Below are positions 26,834 through 34,838 of a stretch of DNA of 64,000 nucleotides, one piece after another (position 1 is the first letter of the stretch; every line of letters starts with the position of its first letter). This stretch comes from Arcobacteraceae bacterium (GTDB taxonomy: Bacteria; Campylobacterota; Campylobacteria; Campylobacterales; Arcobacteraceae): contig JAONGR010000001.1 of the NCBI GenBank assembly GCA_028375605.1, positions 1-64,000 on the forward strand, written 5' to 3'. The notes below the pieces were generated by a model. The model searched no databases and was not told the origin of the DNA. It saw only the letters and a list, made by a program, of their open reading frames with translations. A program made the translations under genes and the position numbers.

Positions 26834-27811
26834 TAATATTCGATAAGCTTCTTCTTCATAAGATAGTGCATCTTGTAATTTATTAGATATTTTTTCCAAA
26901 TTTAGTTTTTCTAAGTTTCTACTTCCATTTACGCACAGTAAGGCGAACTCTCTTAATGTATCACCAGACTTTACAAATAAAGTAGATGTTTTTTCTAAAA
27001 TTTCATTGTCTATATCATACTGCATTGCTTCTTTTAAAAATGCTGCATAGAGAAATCTAAAACCACCACCACCAGTTCCAATTTCTTCTTGCATTCTTAC
27101 AATATGTGTTAAAAATAATTGAATATATTTTGTATCTTCTTTATACAAGTTTTCGATCTTTCGAGCAAGTCTTTTCATCCCTTTTATTCCCGCAAAAGGA
27201 AATGGTGTCAACATAGATTTTGCATTTTTTCTAATTGCTTTTTTAATTGCTTTAGAAAAATCTATGTTTTGTCTTGTATCTTCAGGATAATATAAAAATC
27301 CTTTTGGTGCAAATGCACCCTTGGCAAATCTAGCCCTCATTAATTTTGATTCTTCACACTCAACAACCTCTTCAAAAACAGGATCAGAAATTTTATATTT
27401 ACTCCCCTCTTTTCCATATACTAAAAGATTATGAGCGTTAAAATGAAAACGCATATCTTCTGGCATATAAGGTAAATAATAAACTGAAGTTTGTAAACCT
27501 ACTAATTTATTTTCGTTATTAACTAACTGTGTCAATCGATTATTTGCTTGGATTGGATCTTTAAATTTTTCTGTCTTAATTTTGATACCCAAAACTTTAG
27601 ATATTTTATTTATAATATTTTTTGGTAACTCTCTATATGCGATTAGAGGTAAACCATTTAGTTTAATAATAGGTAAATATACAAAAGATAAAGAGCTCGT
27701 AATTCCAAAAGCCATTGGTTCTGATATTTTTAAACCATAAAAACTTAATAGTGTTGAAACTACCCCACTTTCACAATGTGCAAATTGCTTATGCTCAAAT
27801 TTATTACTCAA
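26822..27811 (-). CDS. BtrH-like Cys/His acyltransferase (DUF4872 C-terminus)
   Basis: A 329-residue protein with an N-terminal BtrH domain (about 8-150) and a DUF4872-like C-terminal helical domain. BtrH is a papain-fold acyltransferase that moves an aminoacyl group from an ACP onto butirosin. The expected nucleophile is Cys13 in AHCESG, with His127 (or His123) in RFHFNAHNLLVYG and Asp143 in ISDPV completing a triad. Being last in the DarA-DarB block, it is a good candidate for joining the aryl polyene acyl chain to the dialkylresorcinol as an ester, or for releasing it from an ACP. It overlaps the preceding gene by 8 bases. Confidence 0.82.
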   Translation of the reverse strand: MSNKFEHKQFAHCESGVVSTLLSFYGLKISEPMAFGITSSLSFVYLPIIKLNGLPLIAYRELPKNIINKISKVLGIKIKTEKFKDPIQANNRLTQLVNNENKLVGLQTSVYYLPYMPEDMRFHFNAHNLLVYGKEGSKYKISDPVFEEVVECEESKLMRARFAKGAFAPKGFLYYPEDTRQNIDFSKAIKKAIRKNAKSMLTPFPFAGIKGMKRLARKIENLYKEDTKYIQLFLTHIVRMQEEIGTGGGGFRFLYAAFLKEAMQYDIDNEILEKTSTLFVKSGDTLREFALLCVNGSRNLEKLNLEKISNKLQDALSYEEEAYRILKKI

Positions 27812-28202
27812 ACTTTAATCCTTCTAATTCTTCTATCGTTATATCAAAAGCATCTGCATATTGAATCAATGTTTTTTGATTGAGTTTTTTAAAAATACTA
27901 TTTTTACAATGCCGTTTAACAGTAATCTGAAACTTTCCAACTACAGATGCCAAAGTTGGTATATCCATTCTATTTTTATACATAAAATACTCAATTGGAG
28001 AGGATTTTCCTGATAAAATATCTGCTTTTGATTTTTCCATCAAAATATTATATTCTTCCACTGCTAAACTCGTTGCATACTCTTCAACAGAACTACCATA
28101 TTTAAATGTTTTAAATTCTCCGTCTTCATTTGATGCATACATCACTTTTTGCTGACCATTTGTGGTTTTATTTTCTTCTTGGGGGATGATTACTTTTTTC
28201 AT
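27804..28202 (-). CDS. Small protein with XRE-like C-terminal fold, DAR module
   Basis: A 132-residue protein whose N-terminal half is polar. The last 60 residues look like a Cro/C1-type helix-turn-helix: YFMYKNRMDIPTLASVVGKF, then KRHCKNSIFKKL, and the typical closing YADAFDITIEELEGL. The match is weak and DNA binding is not certain. It sits between DarB (one shared base) and the BtrH-like gene (8-base overlap), a position occupied by an uncharacterised small protein in flexirubin-type clusters as I recall them. It may be a cluster-specific regulator or an accessory subunit. Confidence 0.55.
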   Translation of the reverse strand: MKKVIIPQEENKTTNGQQKVMYASNEDGEFKTFKYGSSVEEYATSLAVEEYNILMEKSKADILSGKSSPIEYFMYKNRMDIPTLASVVGKFQITVKRHCKNSIFKKLNQKTLIQYADAFDITIEELEGLKFE

Positions 28203-29350
28203 TAGACAACTGTCAAAGACATAAAAGCAGTCGAAAATCTACCACTTTCAGGAATATAACATAGTATTTTATCACCTTTTTGAAGTCTTTTACTATGAAA
28301 AAGTTCTTCTAACATGATATACATAGAAGCACTTCCTGTATTCCCTTTTGTAACTAAATTAGTAAACCATTTTTCGTATGGTATCTCAAAATTAGCATCA
28401 ATTAACCCTTGATATACTTTTTCTCTAAAATATGTAGAAGAATAGTGTGGTAGAAAATACGTAAAATCAGAAACTTGTAAACCATGTTTTTTTGTAATTG
28501 TTTTTATTGGTTTAGTAACAGTATACTTTATGATATTTGCATTTAAAAGTTTTACATCCTGAGCAACACTTAAAAGTGAATTTTCCATCACCTCATCTTG
28601 ATCATAAGCACGCCATGATACATTTGTACCATCTTCTAAAATATTTAATCCACTATACATACATACAGGCATACTTCCTGCATATGACAATACATCAATA
28701 AAGTCAATTCTTAGAGACAATTTATCTTCATTTGGTTTGTTTTCAACCTTCATAGCACCAGCACCATCTGAAAGCATCCATCGTAAAAAATCTTTCTCAA
28801 AAGCAATTGAAGTATTTTTTTCTAATTCATCAATTAAATGATCCGATTCTTTTTTAAAATTTCTAGCACTTAAGATAGGAGAAGAAGCTTCTGAACCACA
28901 AGATACAGCCGTAGTAATTTCACCTGCTTTGATTCCATAATATACGTATTTTAAAGCATTTATCCCACTTAAACAAATACCTGATGCTGAAATAGTCTCA
29001 ATACCATCAATTTTTAATTCACCTTGAACCATCAAAGTATGTCCTGGCATTAATTGATCTGGAGAAGTTGTACCACAAGCCAAACATTCTATTTCATCTA
29101 AATTAAATTTTCCATTATCAGTTAATTTTTGAATTGCATTTGAACATAATTGTGCATTTGTAAATAAAGGTTTTTGAGTCCCTTTTTCTAATACATAATG
29201 TCGTGACTTTATCCCATTACTTCGTAAAACTATATTTTTAACTTTAGATTTTTTACCACCTATATAACCTAGATATTCTTCTATATCTTTGTTATTTACT
29301 GGTTCGTTTGGCATAAATTTTTGTATATCATTAATATAAACATTTTGCAT
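28202..29350 (-). CDS. darB: Dialkylresorcinol-forming ketosynthase DarB (KAS III type)
   Basis: Thiolase-fold ketosynthase, 382 residues, expected to condense a beta-keto thioester with an enoyl thioester to start the resorcinol ring. Catalytic residues are all present: Cys126 in ASGICLSG, His302 in LPHYSS and Asn337 in KGNTGSASM. AACGTTSPDQLMPG-like sequence (89-103) and the length fit the DarB/KAS III subgroup. It directly follows darA with one base between, the order typical of dar operons. Confidence 0.88.
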   Translation of the reverse strand: MQNVYINDIQKFMPNEPVNNKDIEEYLGYIGGKKSKVKNIVLRSNGIKSRHYVLEKGTQKPLFTNAQLCSNAIQKLTDNGKFNLDEIECLACGTTSPDQLMPGHTLMVQGELKIDGIETISASGICLSGINALKYVYYGIKAGEITTAVSCGSEASSPILSARNFKKESDHLIDELEKNTSIAFEKDFLRWMLSDGAGAMKVENKPNEDKLSLRIDFIDVLSYAGSMPVCMYSGLNILEDGTNVSWRAYDQDEVMENSLLSVAQDVKLLNANIIKYTVTKPIKTITKKHGLQVSDFTYFLPHYSSTYFREKVYQGLIDANFEIPYEKWFTNLVTKGNTGSASMYIMLEELFHSKRLQKGDKILCYIPESGRFSTAFMSLTVV

Positions 29351-29351
29351 A

Positions 29352-30296
29352 TTATGAAAACTCCTTCATTCTTTCAGTTGAACTTCCTGATGGCATTTCA
29401 AAATGTTCTTTTTGTAACTCTACACTTTTTTTATTAATTTTTCTATTGATTATTTGAATCAACATATTAATAGGTACTACAGTCATTATTATTAAAAGTA
29501 AAAATACTAAATATAACATCACAACAGGTTTTCTTTTAAAATCACCAGGTTTCCCTAGCTTTCTAATCAGCTTACCCCATATCTCAAAACTTCTTGTAGC
29601 TATTTGTTCACTTTTTATCAATTTTTCATTGACATTAACTGCGCCCAAACCATAACAAAGAGATTTGAAACTTTGCTCATTATCATTATCTAAACCTTGT
29701 TGAATCGCTCTACCAAATCTACTAGCTGATTCAATCTCAGATTGACTTACACCTGCTTTTGGAAATATATTCCATAACGCATCTTTTTTACCTGTCAATA
29801 GCCATCTTGGGGTGGTGATAAAAGTTGCTAAGGAATTACCTTGATCTATAAGTACAATATTATCTATGATTTTAGCACCCATGGAAGTAAGCATACTTTC
29901 CACTTTTTCTTGTGCTTTTATCCACATATTTCTACAACCGATTAATGTAATAACTGGTTTGTTTTTTAACTTCTCTTTTGCAAAACTTGATTTTAAAAAA
30001 GCTGTTGTTGGTATGGAAGGAGATAAAAACCAAACTTGATAAGCTAAAATAACTAAATCATACTCTATCTCATCATCTGGTATTTCTTCAATTTCACAAG
30101 GATCTAAATAAATAGACTCAGGAAAAGTATCCATAAATGTCATTAAGTCCCATGGATAAGGATATTCTTTTTTGGGTACTATATATTTGTGATAAACATT
30201 CACATTCTCTTTACAAGTAGATAGTACTGATTTTGTGATTAAATCAAGTTGCCCACTTTGAGAATAAGAAACTACCAATATATTTTTATTTTTCAA
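29352..30296 (-). CDS. darA: Dialkylresorcinol condensing enzyme DarA
   Basis: A 314-residue partner of DarB, responsible for cyclisation of the condensed diketide into the cyclohexanedione or resorcinol ring. The N-terminus ILVVSYSQSGQLDLI has a flavodoxin-like phosphate-loop shape, followed by KEYPYPWDLMTFMDTFPES and LIGCRNMWIKAQEKV, which are blocks I associate with DarA. One membrane helix lies near the C-terminus (about 263-285). With darB it defines the resorcinol half of the pigment cluster. Confidence 0.85.
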   Translation of the reverse strand: MKNKNILVVSYSQSGQLDLITKSVLSTCKENVNVYHKYIVPKKEYPYPWDLMTFMDTFPESIYLDPCEIEEIPDDEIEYDLVILAYQVWFLSPSIPTTAFLKSSFAKEKLKNKPVITLIGCRNMWIKAQEKVESMLTSMGAKIIDNIVLIDQGNSLATFITTPRWLLTGKKDALWNIFPKAGVSQSEIESASRFGRAIQQGLDNDNEQSFKSLCYGLGAVNVNEKLIKSEQIATRSFEIWGKLIRKLGKPGDFKRKPVVMLYLVFLLLIIMTVVPINMLIQIINRKINKKSVELQKEHFEMPSGSSTERMKEFS

Positions 30297-30379
30297 TGAT
30301 TTTCTGCCTTTAATTCTATGCTGTATTTTATCATTTAAATGATTAACTCTTAATAATAATTAATATCTCATTAAAACTG

Positions 30380-31447
30380 TTATTTACAAACTAAAATACT
30401 TTGACAAATTCCAACATTATGAATCTCTTCTTTTATCTCTAATCCAGCTTTTTTAATATAATTATACATATCTGTTGAATTAAACATTTTACTATACCCA
30501 TTTGCCATAGCTGTAAAATAAGGAGAAGTATTTATAATACAAAATGCACTAATCTCCATATGTTGTTTATCCCACAGTGGTTCCATGATATAAATATATG
30601 AATTTTCTTTCATAGAATTTTTAACACGCTTTAAAATATGTACGATATCTGCTTCTTTGAAACAATCAAGAAATTGACTCATCCAAATAATGTCATATCC
30701 CGAAGGAATTTCTTGAGTATGATCTAAAATATTCGTAGAATGAAAATTTACTTGTTCCTCTAATTTTTTCTCTTTAATATTTGCACTAGCAAGTGTAATT
30801 TGTTCTGGTAAGTCTGCAATGGTGACTTGTATATTTTCATCCATTGATGATATTTTCATAGCAAATTTTCCAGTATTTCCTCCAATGTCTAATATATTTT
30901 TAGGATTTTTTTCTAATAATATTCCGATTGCCTCTTCAAGTGCTGTATCTGAATAATAGTGATCAAACTCAAACCAACTTTGTTGTGCTTTTTTAGGCAA
31001 AGAAGACAGAGCAGGATAAATCGTTTTCCAATCCCCAAATACTTTTAATCCAGAAGCTTCAGTTTTGGATACAGCTTCATCTAAAAAATAAAGTCCTTGA
31101 TAATTAACATAATGATTATAATTCATATTTATTTTTGTTAATTCATCTTTAAGTAAAAAGAACCCAGTTTTTGTAATATAATATTTATCATCTTTTATTT
31201 TTACTATATCAGCACTTAATGATGTTTCTAAAAGTGTTTGAACTCCATACGAAGTTAATTTGACAAAAGTTGCAATCTCGCTTAGAGTTAAACCTGTTTT
31301 ATCATTTTTATATATTACATCCAAAATACCTAAATCTCTCATGGATTTTGCGACTTGAAATATTATTGGAGCAAAGGCAATTCTCTGAGCTTCATATTGA
31401 GCTTCTTTAGCACTTTTTGTATCATTATTTTGAAAAAAGTTATTCAT
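30380..31447 (-). CDS. SAM-dependent methyltransferase (Methyltransf_2-like)
   Basis: A 355-residue class I methyltransferase. An N-terminal winged-helix dimerisation domain (about 20-115, with LTLSEIATFVKLTSYGVQTLLETS) precedes the catalytic domain. SAM-binding glycine motif is ILDIGGNTGKFA (about 185-196) and the acidic motif II is VTIADLP. WMSQFLDCFKEADIV corresponds to the conserved post-motif helix. O- or C-methylation of the aryl head or resorcinol ring would fit, as many aryl polyenes are methylated on the ring; the target is an inference. It is the first gene downstream of the divergent lipoprotein pair. Confidence 0.82.
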   Translation of the reverse strand: MNNFFQNNDTKSAKEAQYEAQRIAFAPIIFQVAKSMRDLGILDVIYKNDKTGLTLSEIATFVKLTSYGVQTLLETSLSADIVKIKDDKYYITKTGFFLLKDELTKINMNYNHYVNYQGLYFLDEAVSKTEASGLKVFGDWKTIYPALSSLPKKAQQSWFEFDHYYSDTALEEAIGILLEKNPKNILDIGGNTGKFAMKISSMDENIQVTIADLPEQITLASANIKEKKLEEQVNFHSTNILDHTQEIPSGYDIIWMSQFLDCFKEADIVHILKRVKNSMKENSYIYIMEPLWDKQHMEISAFCIINTSPYFTAMANGYSKMFNSTDMYNYIKKAGLEIKEEIHNVGICQSILVCK

Positions 31448-31592
31448 ATTTTCCTATCTTTATAATTTCGCACATTCTAGTTTAATTTGTATAAAATAGT
31501 GCTTATCTTAAAAAACCAAAAAAATAATTATTTTATTAATTAGGAATAAAGTTAAATCAATTTATAATAAATGATTCAAAAGGAGTACAAAT

Positions 31593-32153
31593 ATGAATAG
31601 TTTAATCAAATTAGGTGCAACAGGATTAGTTGCTTTATCATTTTTAACAGGTTGTGGAGTAAACAATAGCACACAGGTAAATACTCCAAGTACAATAAGT
31701 GGAGCAAAAACTATCTATATAAGTAATTCTGTAAAGTTTGCAAAAAGTTCAAGAATCGCAATGAACATAAAAAAAGAATGTAATTTAAATCATCAAATGA
31801 TTGATTATTTAAAAGTTTATGGAGCAAAAAATGATATAAATTTTGAAGTAACTTCAAACCTAAAATCAAAGAAAAATGTATTGAAAATTACAATTGATGA
31901 GGCCATTAGCCAAGGTGGTGCGTTTAGAGGTCACAATAAATTTGTTGCAATATCTGGTAATCTTATTGAGAAAGGTAAATCATATTCATTTAAAGCTGCT
32001 AGAAGATCTGGTGGTGGTTTCTTTGGAGCATACAAAAGTTCTTGTGCTGTTTTAGGTGGTGCAGTAAAAAGACTTGCTAGAGATACAGCTGAATGGGCTA
32101 CATTTCCAGATGATGGAGCAAGACTTGGCGACCAACATCTGCTTAGATATTAA
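31593..32153 (+). CDS. Lipoprotein embedded in the pigment cluster (1)
   Basis: A 186-residue protein with lipobox LTGC (Cys21) after a signal peptide. The mature part includes KTIYISNSVKFAKSS, a hydrophilic middle with KGKSYSFKAARRSGGGFFGAYKSSC and a C-terminal AEWATFPDDG region. I do not recognise a family with confidence. It is on the plus strand, opposite to all pigment genes, and is followed 18 bp later by a second lipoprotein gene. AAAAGGAGTACAAAT gives a strong ribosome site. A role in handling or anchoring the outer-membrane pigment is possible by location only. Confidence 0.65.
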   Translation: MNSLIKLGATGLVALSFLTGCGVNNSTQVNTPSTISGAKTIYISNSVKFAKSSRIAMNIKKECNLNHQMIDYLKVYGAKNDINFEVTSNLKSKKNVLKITIDEAISQGGAFRGHNKFVAISGNLIEKGKSYSFKAARRSGGGFFGAYKSSCAVLGGAVKRLARDTAEWATFPDDGARLGDQHLLRY

Positions 32154-32171
32154 AAAAGGAAATTATAAAAT

Positions 32172-32567
32172 ATGAAAAAATTACTTACACTTAGCAGTAT
32201 ACTTTTAGTATCATTATTATTTTTAACAGGTTGTAGAAGTGCTGCAATTTATAATGTAGTAGAAGCTCCAATTCATACAAAAATATCTTCTGACAGAGTT
32301 TTTAAAGCAATTAAGACAGCAGCTAGATCAAGAGGTTGGTTAGTTAAAAAAGTTAAAAATGGTGTAGCACAAGCAAGAATTAATGTAAGAGGTAGACACT
32401 CTGCTGTTGTGACAATAACATATAATAGAAAAAACTATTCTATACAATATGAAAATAGTCATAACTTAAAATATAACTCTTCAGACAACACAATCCATCA
32501 AACATATAATAAATGGATTGCAAATCTTGATAGAGCTATTCAATTTGAATTAGATTCAATCGAATAA
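32172..32567 (+). CDS. Lipoprotein embedded in the pigment cluster (2)
   Basis: A 131-residue protein with lipobox LTGC (Cys21). The mature domain is basic, with KISSDRVFKAIKTAARSRGW and KNYSIQYENSHNLKYN, a one-domain beta-sheet pattern seen in small proteobacterial envelope lipoproteins. It forms an apparent two-gene operon with the preceding lipoprotein and ends in a strong hairpin shared with the convergent ketosynthase-like gene. Function unknown. Confidence 0.68.
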   Translation: MKKLLTLSSILLVSLLFLTGCRSAAIYNVVEAPIHTKISSDRVFKAIKTAARSRGWLVKKVKNGVAQARINVRGRHSAVVTITYNRKNYSIQYENSHNLKYNSSDNTIHQTYNKWIANLDRAIQFELDSIE

Positions 32568-32598
32568 AAAATTATACGGAAAATATCCGTATAATTTT
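32568..32598. terminator. Bidirectional terminator between lipoproteins and KS-like gene
   Basis: AAAATTATACGGA (32568-32580) and TCCGTATAATTTT (32586-32598) form a perfect 13-bp stem with a 5-base loop, A-rich on one side and T-rich on the other, between convergent stop codons. It would end the upstream half of the minus-strand pigment transcript, so the methyltransferase-Dar half probably has its own promoter. Confidence 0.85.
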
Positions 32599-33412
32599 AT
32601 CCCTTTATTATATGAAATAAATATCCTTTACTTCTACTATCCATTGAGATATAAATCATCTCTTTATAATCTTTATCTAAAAAATCAATAATAGATTCAA
32701 TCGTAGTTGAGATTGTAATATCTAATTTATTTTTACTTTTTAAATCTAAATATTTTTTTGCATTCTTATTTGCATATATCTGATTACTATCAAAAGTAGA
32801 AATAAGATTATCAAATTTTTCTAGAGAACTAAAAGCAGCTACAGTTGATATCTTACATAATGCATTCTCTTTATCTTGATTCAAATATAACCAACCACTA
32901 TAGTCGTTGCATCCAGTATTGTCACTAATCACGGCATACTTAGAGAAATCAGTAATGCTTAATAAAGATTCATCAACTAATCCTATTAAAGCATCATTAA
33001 TTTCACCAATTTCTATATCAAATAATGCTAACTCTATAGCTCTTTCAAAAGACAACTCATCTGATGTTAAAAGCATATTTTTTCCATTTGATTCCAATGA
33101 TTGTGAAACATAAAAGCTTACATTATTACTATTGATATTTAAAAAATCAAAAGGCATAATCATTGAATTTTTTTCATTATTATCTAAAACTTTTTTCACA
33201 CTTGTAATTGAAGCAAATTCACTAGAAACATATATTCCAGTATTATCGCTTAAATTTTTTTTATCTACACAATTTAAAGCACCCAGAATCGCGAGTATAT
33301 TAAACTTACTAGAACGTCTAAGGTTTAGTCTACTTATCTTTTTTAAAAGAGTTTTATACTCTTTTATATCCCTAGATTCGTTATTTATTAAATATTTTTT
33401 ATGTATATACAT
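32597..33412 (-). CDS. Degenerate ketosynthase-like protein (chain-length-factor candidate)
   Basis: A 271-residue thiolase-fold relative, much shorter than a 380-420-residue ketosynthase. LSFERAIELALFDIEIGEINDALIGLVDES (about 119-148) matches the ketosynthase segment after the active site, yet no Cys sits in a TACSSS-like context, so it should be non-catalytic. It follows a full ketosynthase (one base gap), the usual position of a chain-length factor or ApeC-like partner. A structural KS partner is the best guess. Confidence 0.6.
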   Translation of the reverse strand: MYIHKKYLINNESRDIKEYKTLLKKISRLNLRRSSKFNILAILGALNCVDKKNLSDNTGIYVSSEFASITSVKKVLDNNEKNSMIMPFDFLNINSNNVSFYVSQSLESNGKNMLLTSDELSFERAIELALFDIEIGEINDALIGLVDESLLSITDFSKYAVISDNTGCNDYSGWLYLNQDKENALCKISTVAAFSSLEKFDNLISTFDSNQIYANKNAKKYLDLKSKNKLDITISTTIESIIDFLDKDYKEMIYISMDSRSKGYLFHIIKG

Positions 33413-33413
33413 G

Positions 33414-34568
33414 TTAACTCTTATTACTAATTATTACAGAACTATTATTTCCACCAAAAGCAACATAATTTAATAAAATATTCACTTTTGATGTTATATA
33501 TTCATGTTCAATCATTGGAAAAAAATCACTACCTTCAATAGCATTTTGATATCCTAAACAAGCTGGAAAAAATCCATTTTCTATGCAATATAAAATTAAA
33601 ATCATCTCATTCGTTCCACTTGCTCCTAAAGTATGTCCTAGGTATGGTTTGATTGCGGTTACTTTTATTTTGTGATTCCATTTTTTAAAAAGAGTATTTA
33701 ATGCATTGGATTCAGAGGTATTATTATTTTCACTTCCTGTTGCATGTGCTTTTATCAAATCAATATCATTTAATTGTATATTTGCATTTTCTATTGTGGT
33801 TTCCAAACATTGTAAAATCGGTTTTCCAGTAGGATCACTTGTCGTTTCAGAATAATTATCACAAATATTTGAAGAGGCAAGATATCTAAAATCATCATCT
33901 TTATTTTTATCTGCACTTAAAATAACAGCAGAACACCCTTCTCCTAAAATTATACCATCACTACGAGAATCAAAAGGTCTGTAAATATTTTCTTGTGAAA
34001 GTAACATAAATGATGAGAATCCATCATATGTGCTCTTGTTAAACAGCTCAATACCTATTACTATTGCTTTTTTTATTTTACTGTGCATTATGAGTTTAGA
34101 TGCATACGAAAAAGCATTGATACTAGAAGTACATGCTGTTGCAAGAACCAATGACTTATATTTACTTTTAATATATTCCTCAATAAATGTACCTATAAAT
34201 CCATACCGGATATTAACTAGTTCATCGTTTGATTCATTATTATGAAATTTTTCATTTTCTTCTTCATTGATTGATATGCCCATAGAAGTAGAACCTAAAA
34301 ATATATGTAAATCTTCTGCATCTACTGCAGATAAAGAAGCATCTTTCAGTGCATCATCAATCACTTTTTTTAAAATTTCAAAAAAATAATTATTTGAGGA
34401 AGATGTAAAACCATCTATTTTATAAAAATTTTTTTCTTTAAATTTTTCTTCTAAAAATGATTCATAATTACATTGATCTAAATTTTTAACACTCTTAACA
34501 ATAGATTCTTTCGTAGTACCTAAACTACAAGATAAGGATTTTCCTATAATATAACAGTTATTCTTCAT
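33414..34568 (-). CDS. Beta-ketoacyl-ACP synthase (second KS of the cluster)
   Basis: A 384-residue KAS II-fold enzyme for polyene chain extension. The catalytic triad is Cys146 (TACTSS), His275 (AHATGSENN) and His312 (YLGHTLGASG). RPFDSRSDGIILGEG is the conserved block before them. It is more diverged than the KS at 46188-47306 and pairs with its own short KS-like partner and its own ACP, so it may act on a different stage or chain, such as initiation or the resorcinol side chain. Confidence 0.85.
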   Translation of the reverse strand: MKNNCYIIGKSLSCSLGTTKESIVKSVKNLDQCNYESFLEEKFKEKNFYKIDGFTSSSNNYFFEILKKVIDDALKDASLSAVDAEDLHIFLGSTSMGISINEEENEKFHNNESNDELVNIRYGFIGTFIEEYIKSKYKSLVLATACTSSINAFSYASKLIMHSKIKKAIVIGIELFNKSTYDGFSSFMLLSQENIYRPFDSRSDGIILGEGCSAVILSADKNKDDDFRYLASSNICDNYSETTSDPTGKPILQCLETTIENANIQLNDIDLIKAHATGSENNNTSESNALNTLFKKWNHKIKVTAIKPYLGHTLGASGTNEMILILYCIENGFFPACLGYQNAIEGSDFFPMIEHEYITSKVNILLNYVAFGGNNSSVIISNKS

Positions 34569-34570
34569 AA

Positions 34571-34837
34571 CTATTCTGGCTGAATAAAATCAGCTAATGT
34601 ATTAATAGAAACCATAACTTTTCTTAGTTTTTTACTATCAGTCACTACTACCTCATACTTTTTCTGAAGTGCCATAGAGATTTGCAATGCATCCATAGAA
34701 TCTAATTCTAATATGCATTCTTCACTAAACAGTATTTCATCATCAGATATTTCATCTGCATCAACTTCTTTGTCACATTCTTCTATTATAAGCTCTTTTA
34801 ATTCTAGTTTTAATCTGTTATCTTCTGAACCAATCAT
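34571..34837 (-). CDS. Acyl carrier protein 2 of the pigment cluster
   Basis: An 88-residue carrier protein. I start at ATG 34837 (AAAGGA ribosome site 9 bases away); an earlier frame start overlaps the ABC permease gene. The phosphopantetheine attachment site is Ser47 in LELDSMDALQIS, where Met follows the Ser as in specialised carriers. The surface is strongly acidic (EECDKEVDADEISDDE). It lies directly upstream of the second ketosynthase, suggesting they work together. Confidence 0.85.
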   Translation of the reverse strand: MIGSEDNRLKLELKELIIEECDKEVDADEISDDEILFSEECILELDSMDALQISMALQKKYEVVVTDSKKLRKVMVSINTLADFIQPE

Positions 34838-34838
34838 T

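Noticed and set aside
32597-33412. Frameshifted full-length ketosynthase
   Set aside because: The upstream 1-bp neighbour is itself a complete KS with its own triad, and the short frame starts with a normal N-terminal ATG region; no leftover KS coding is visible in other frames.
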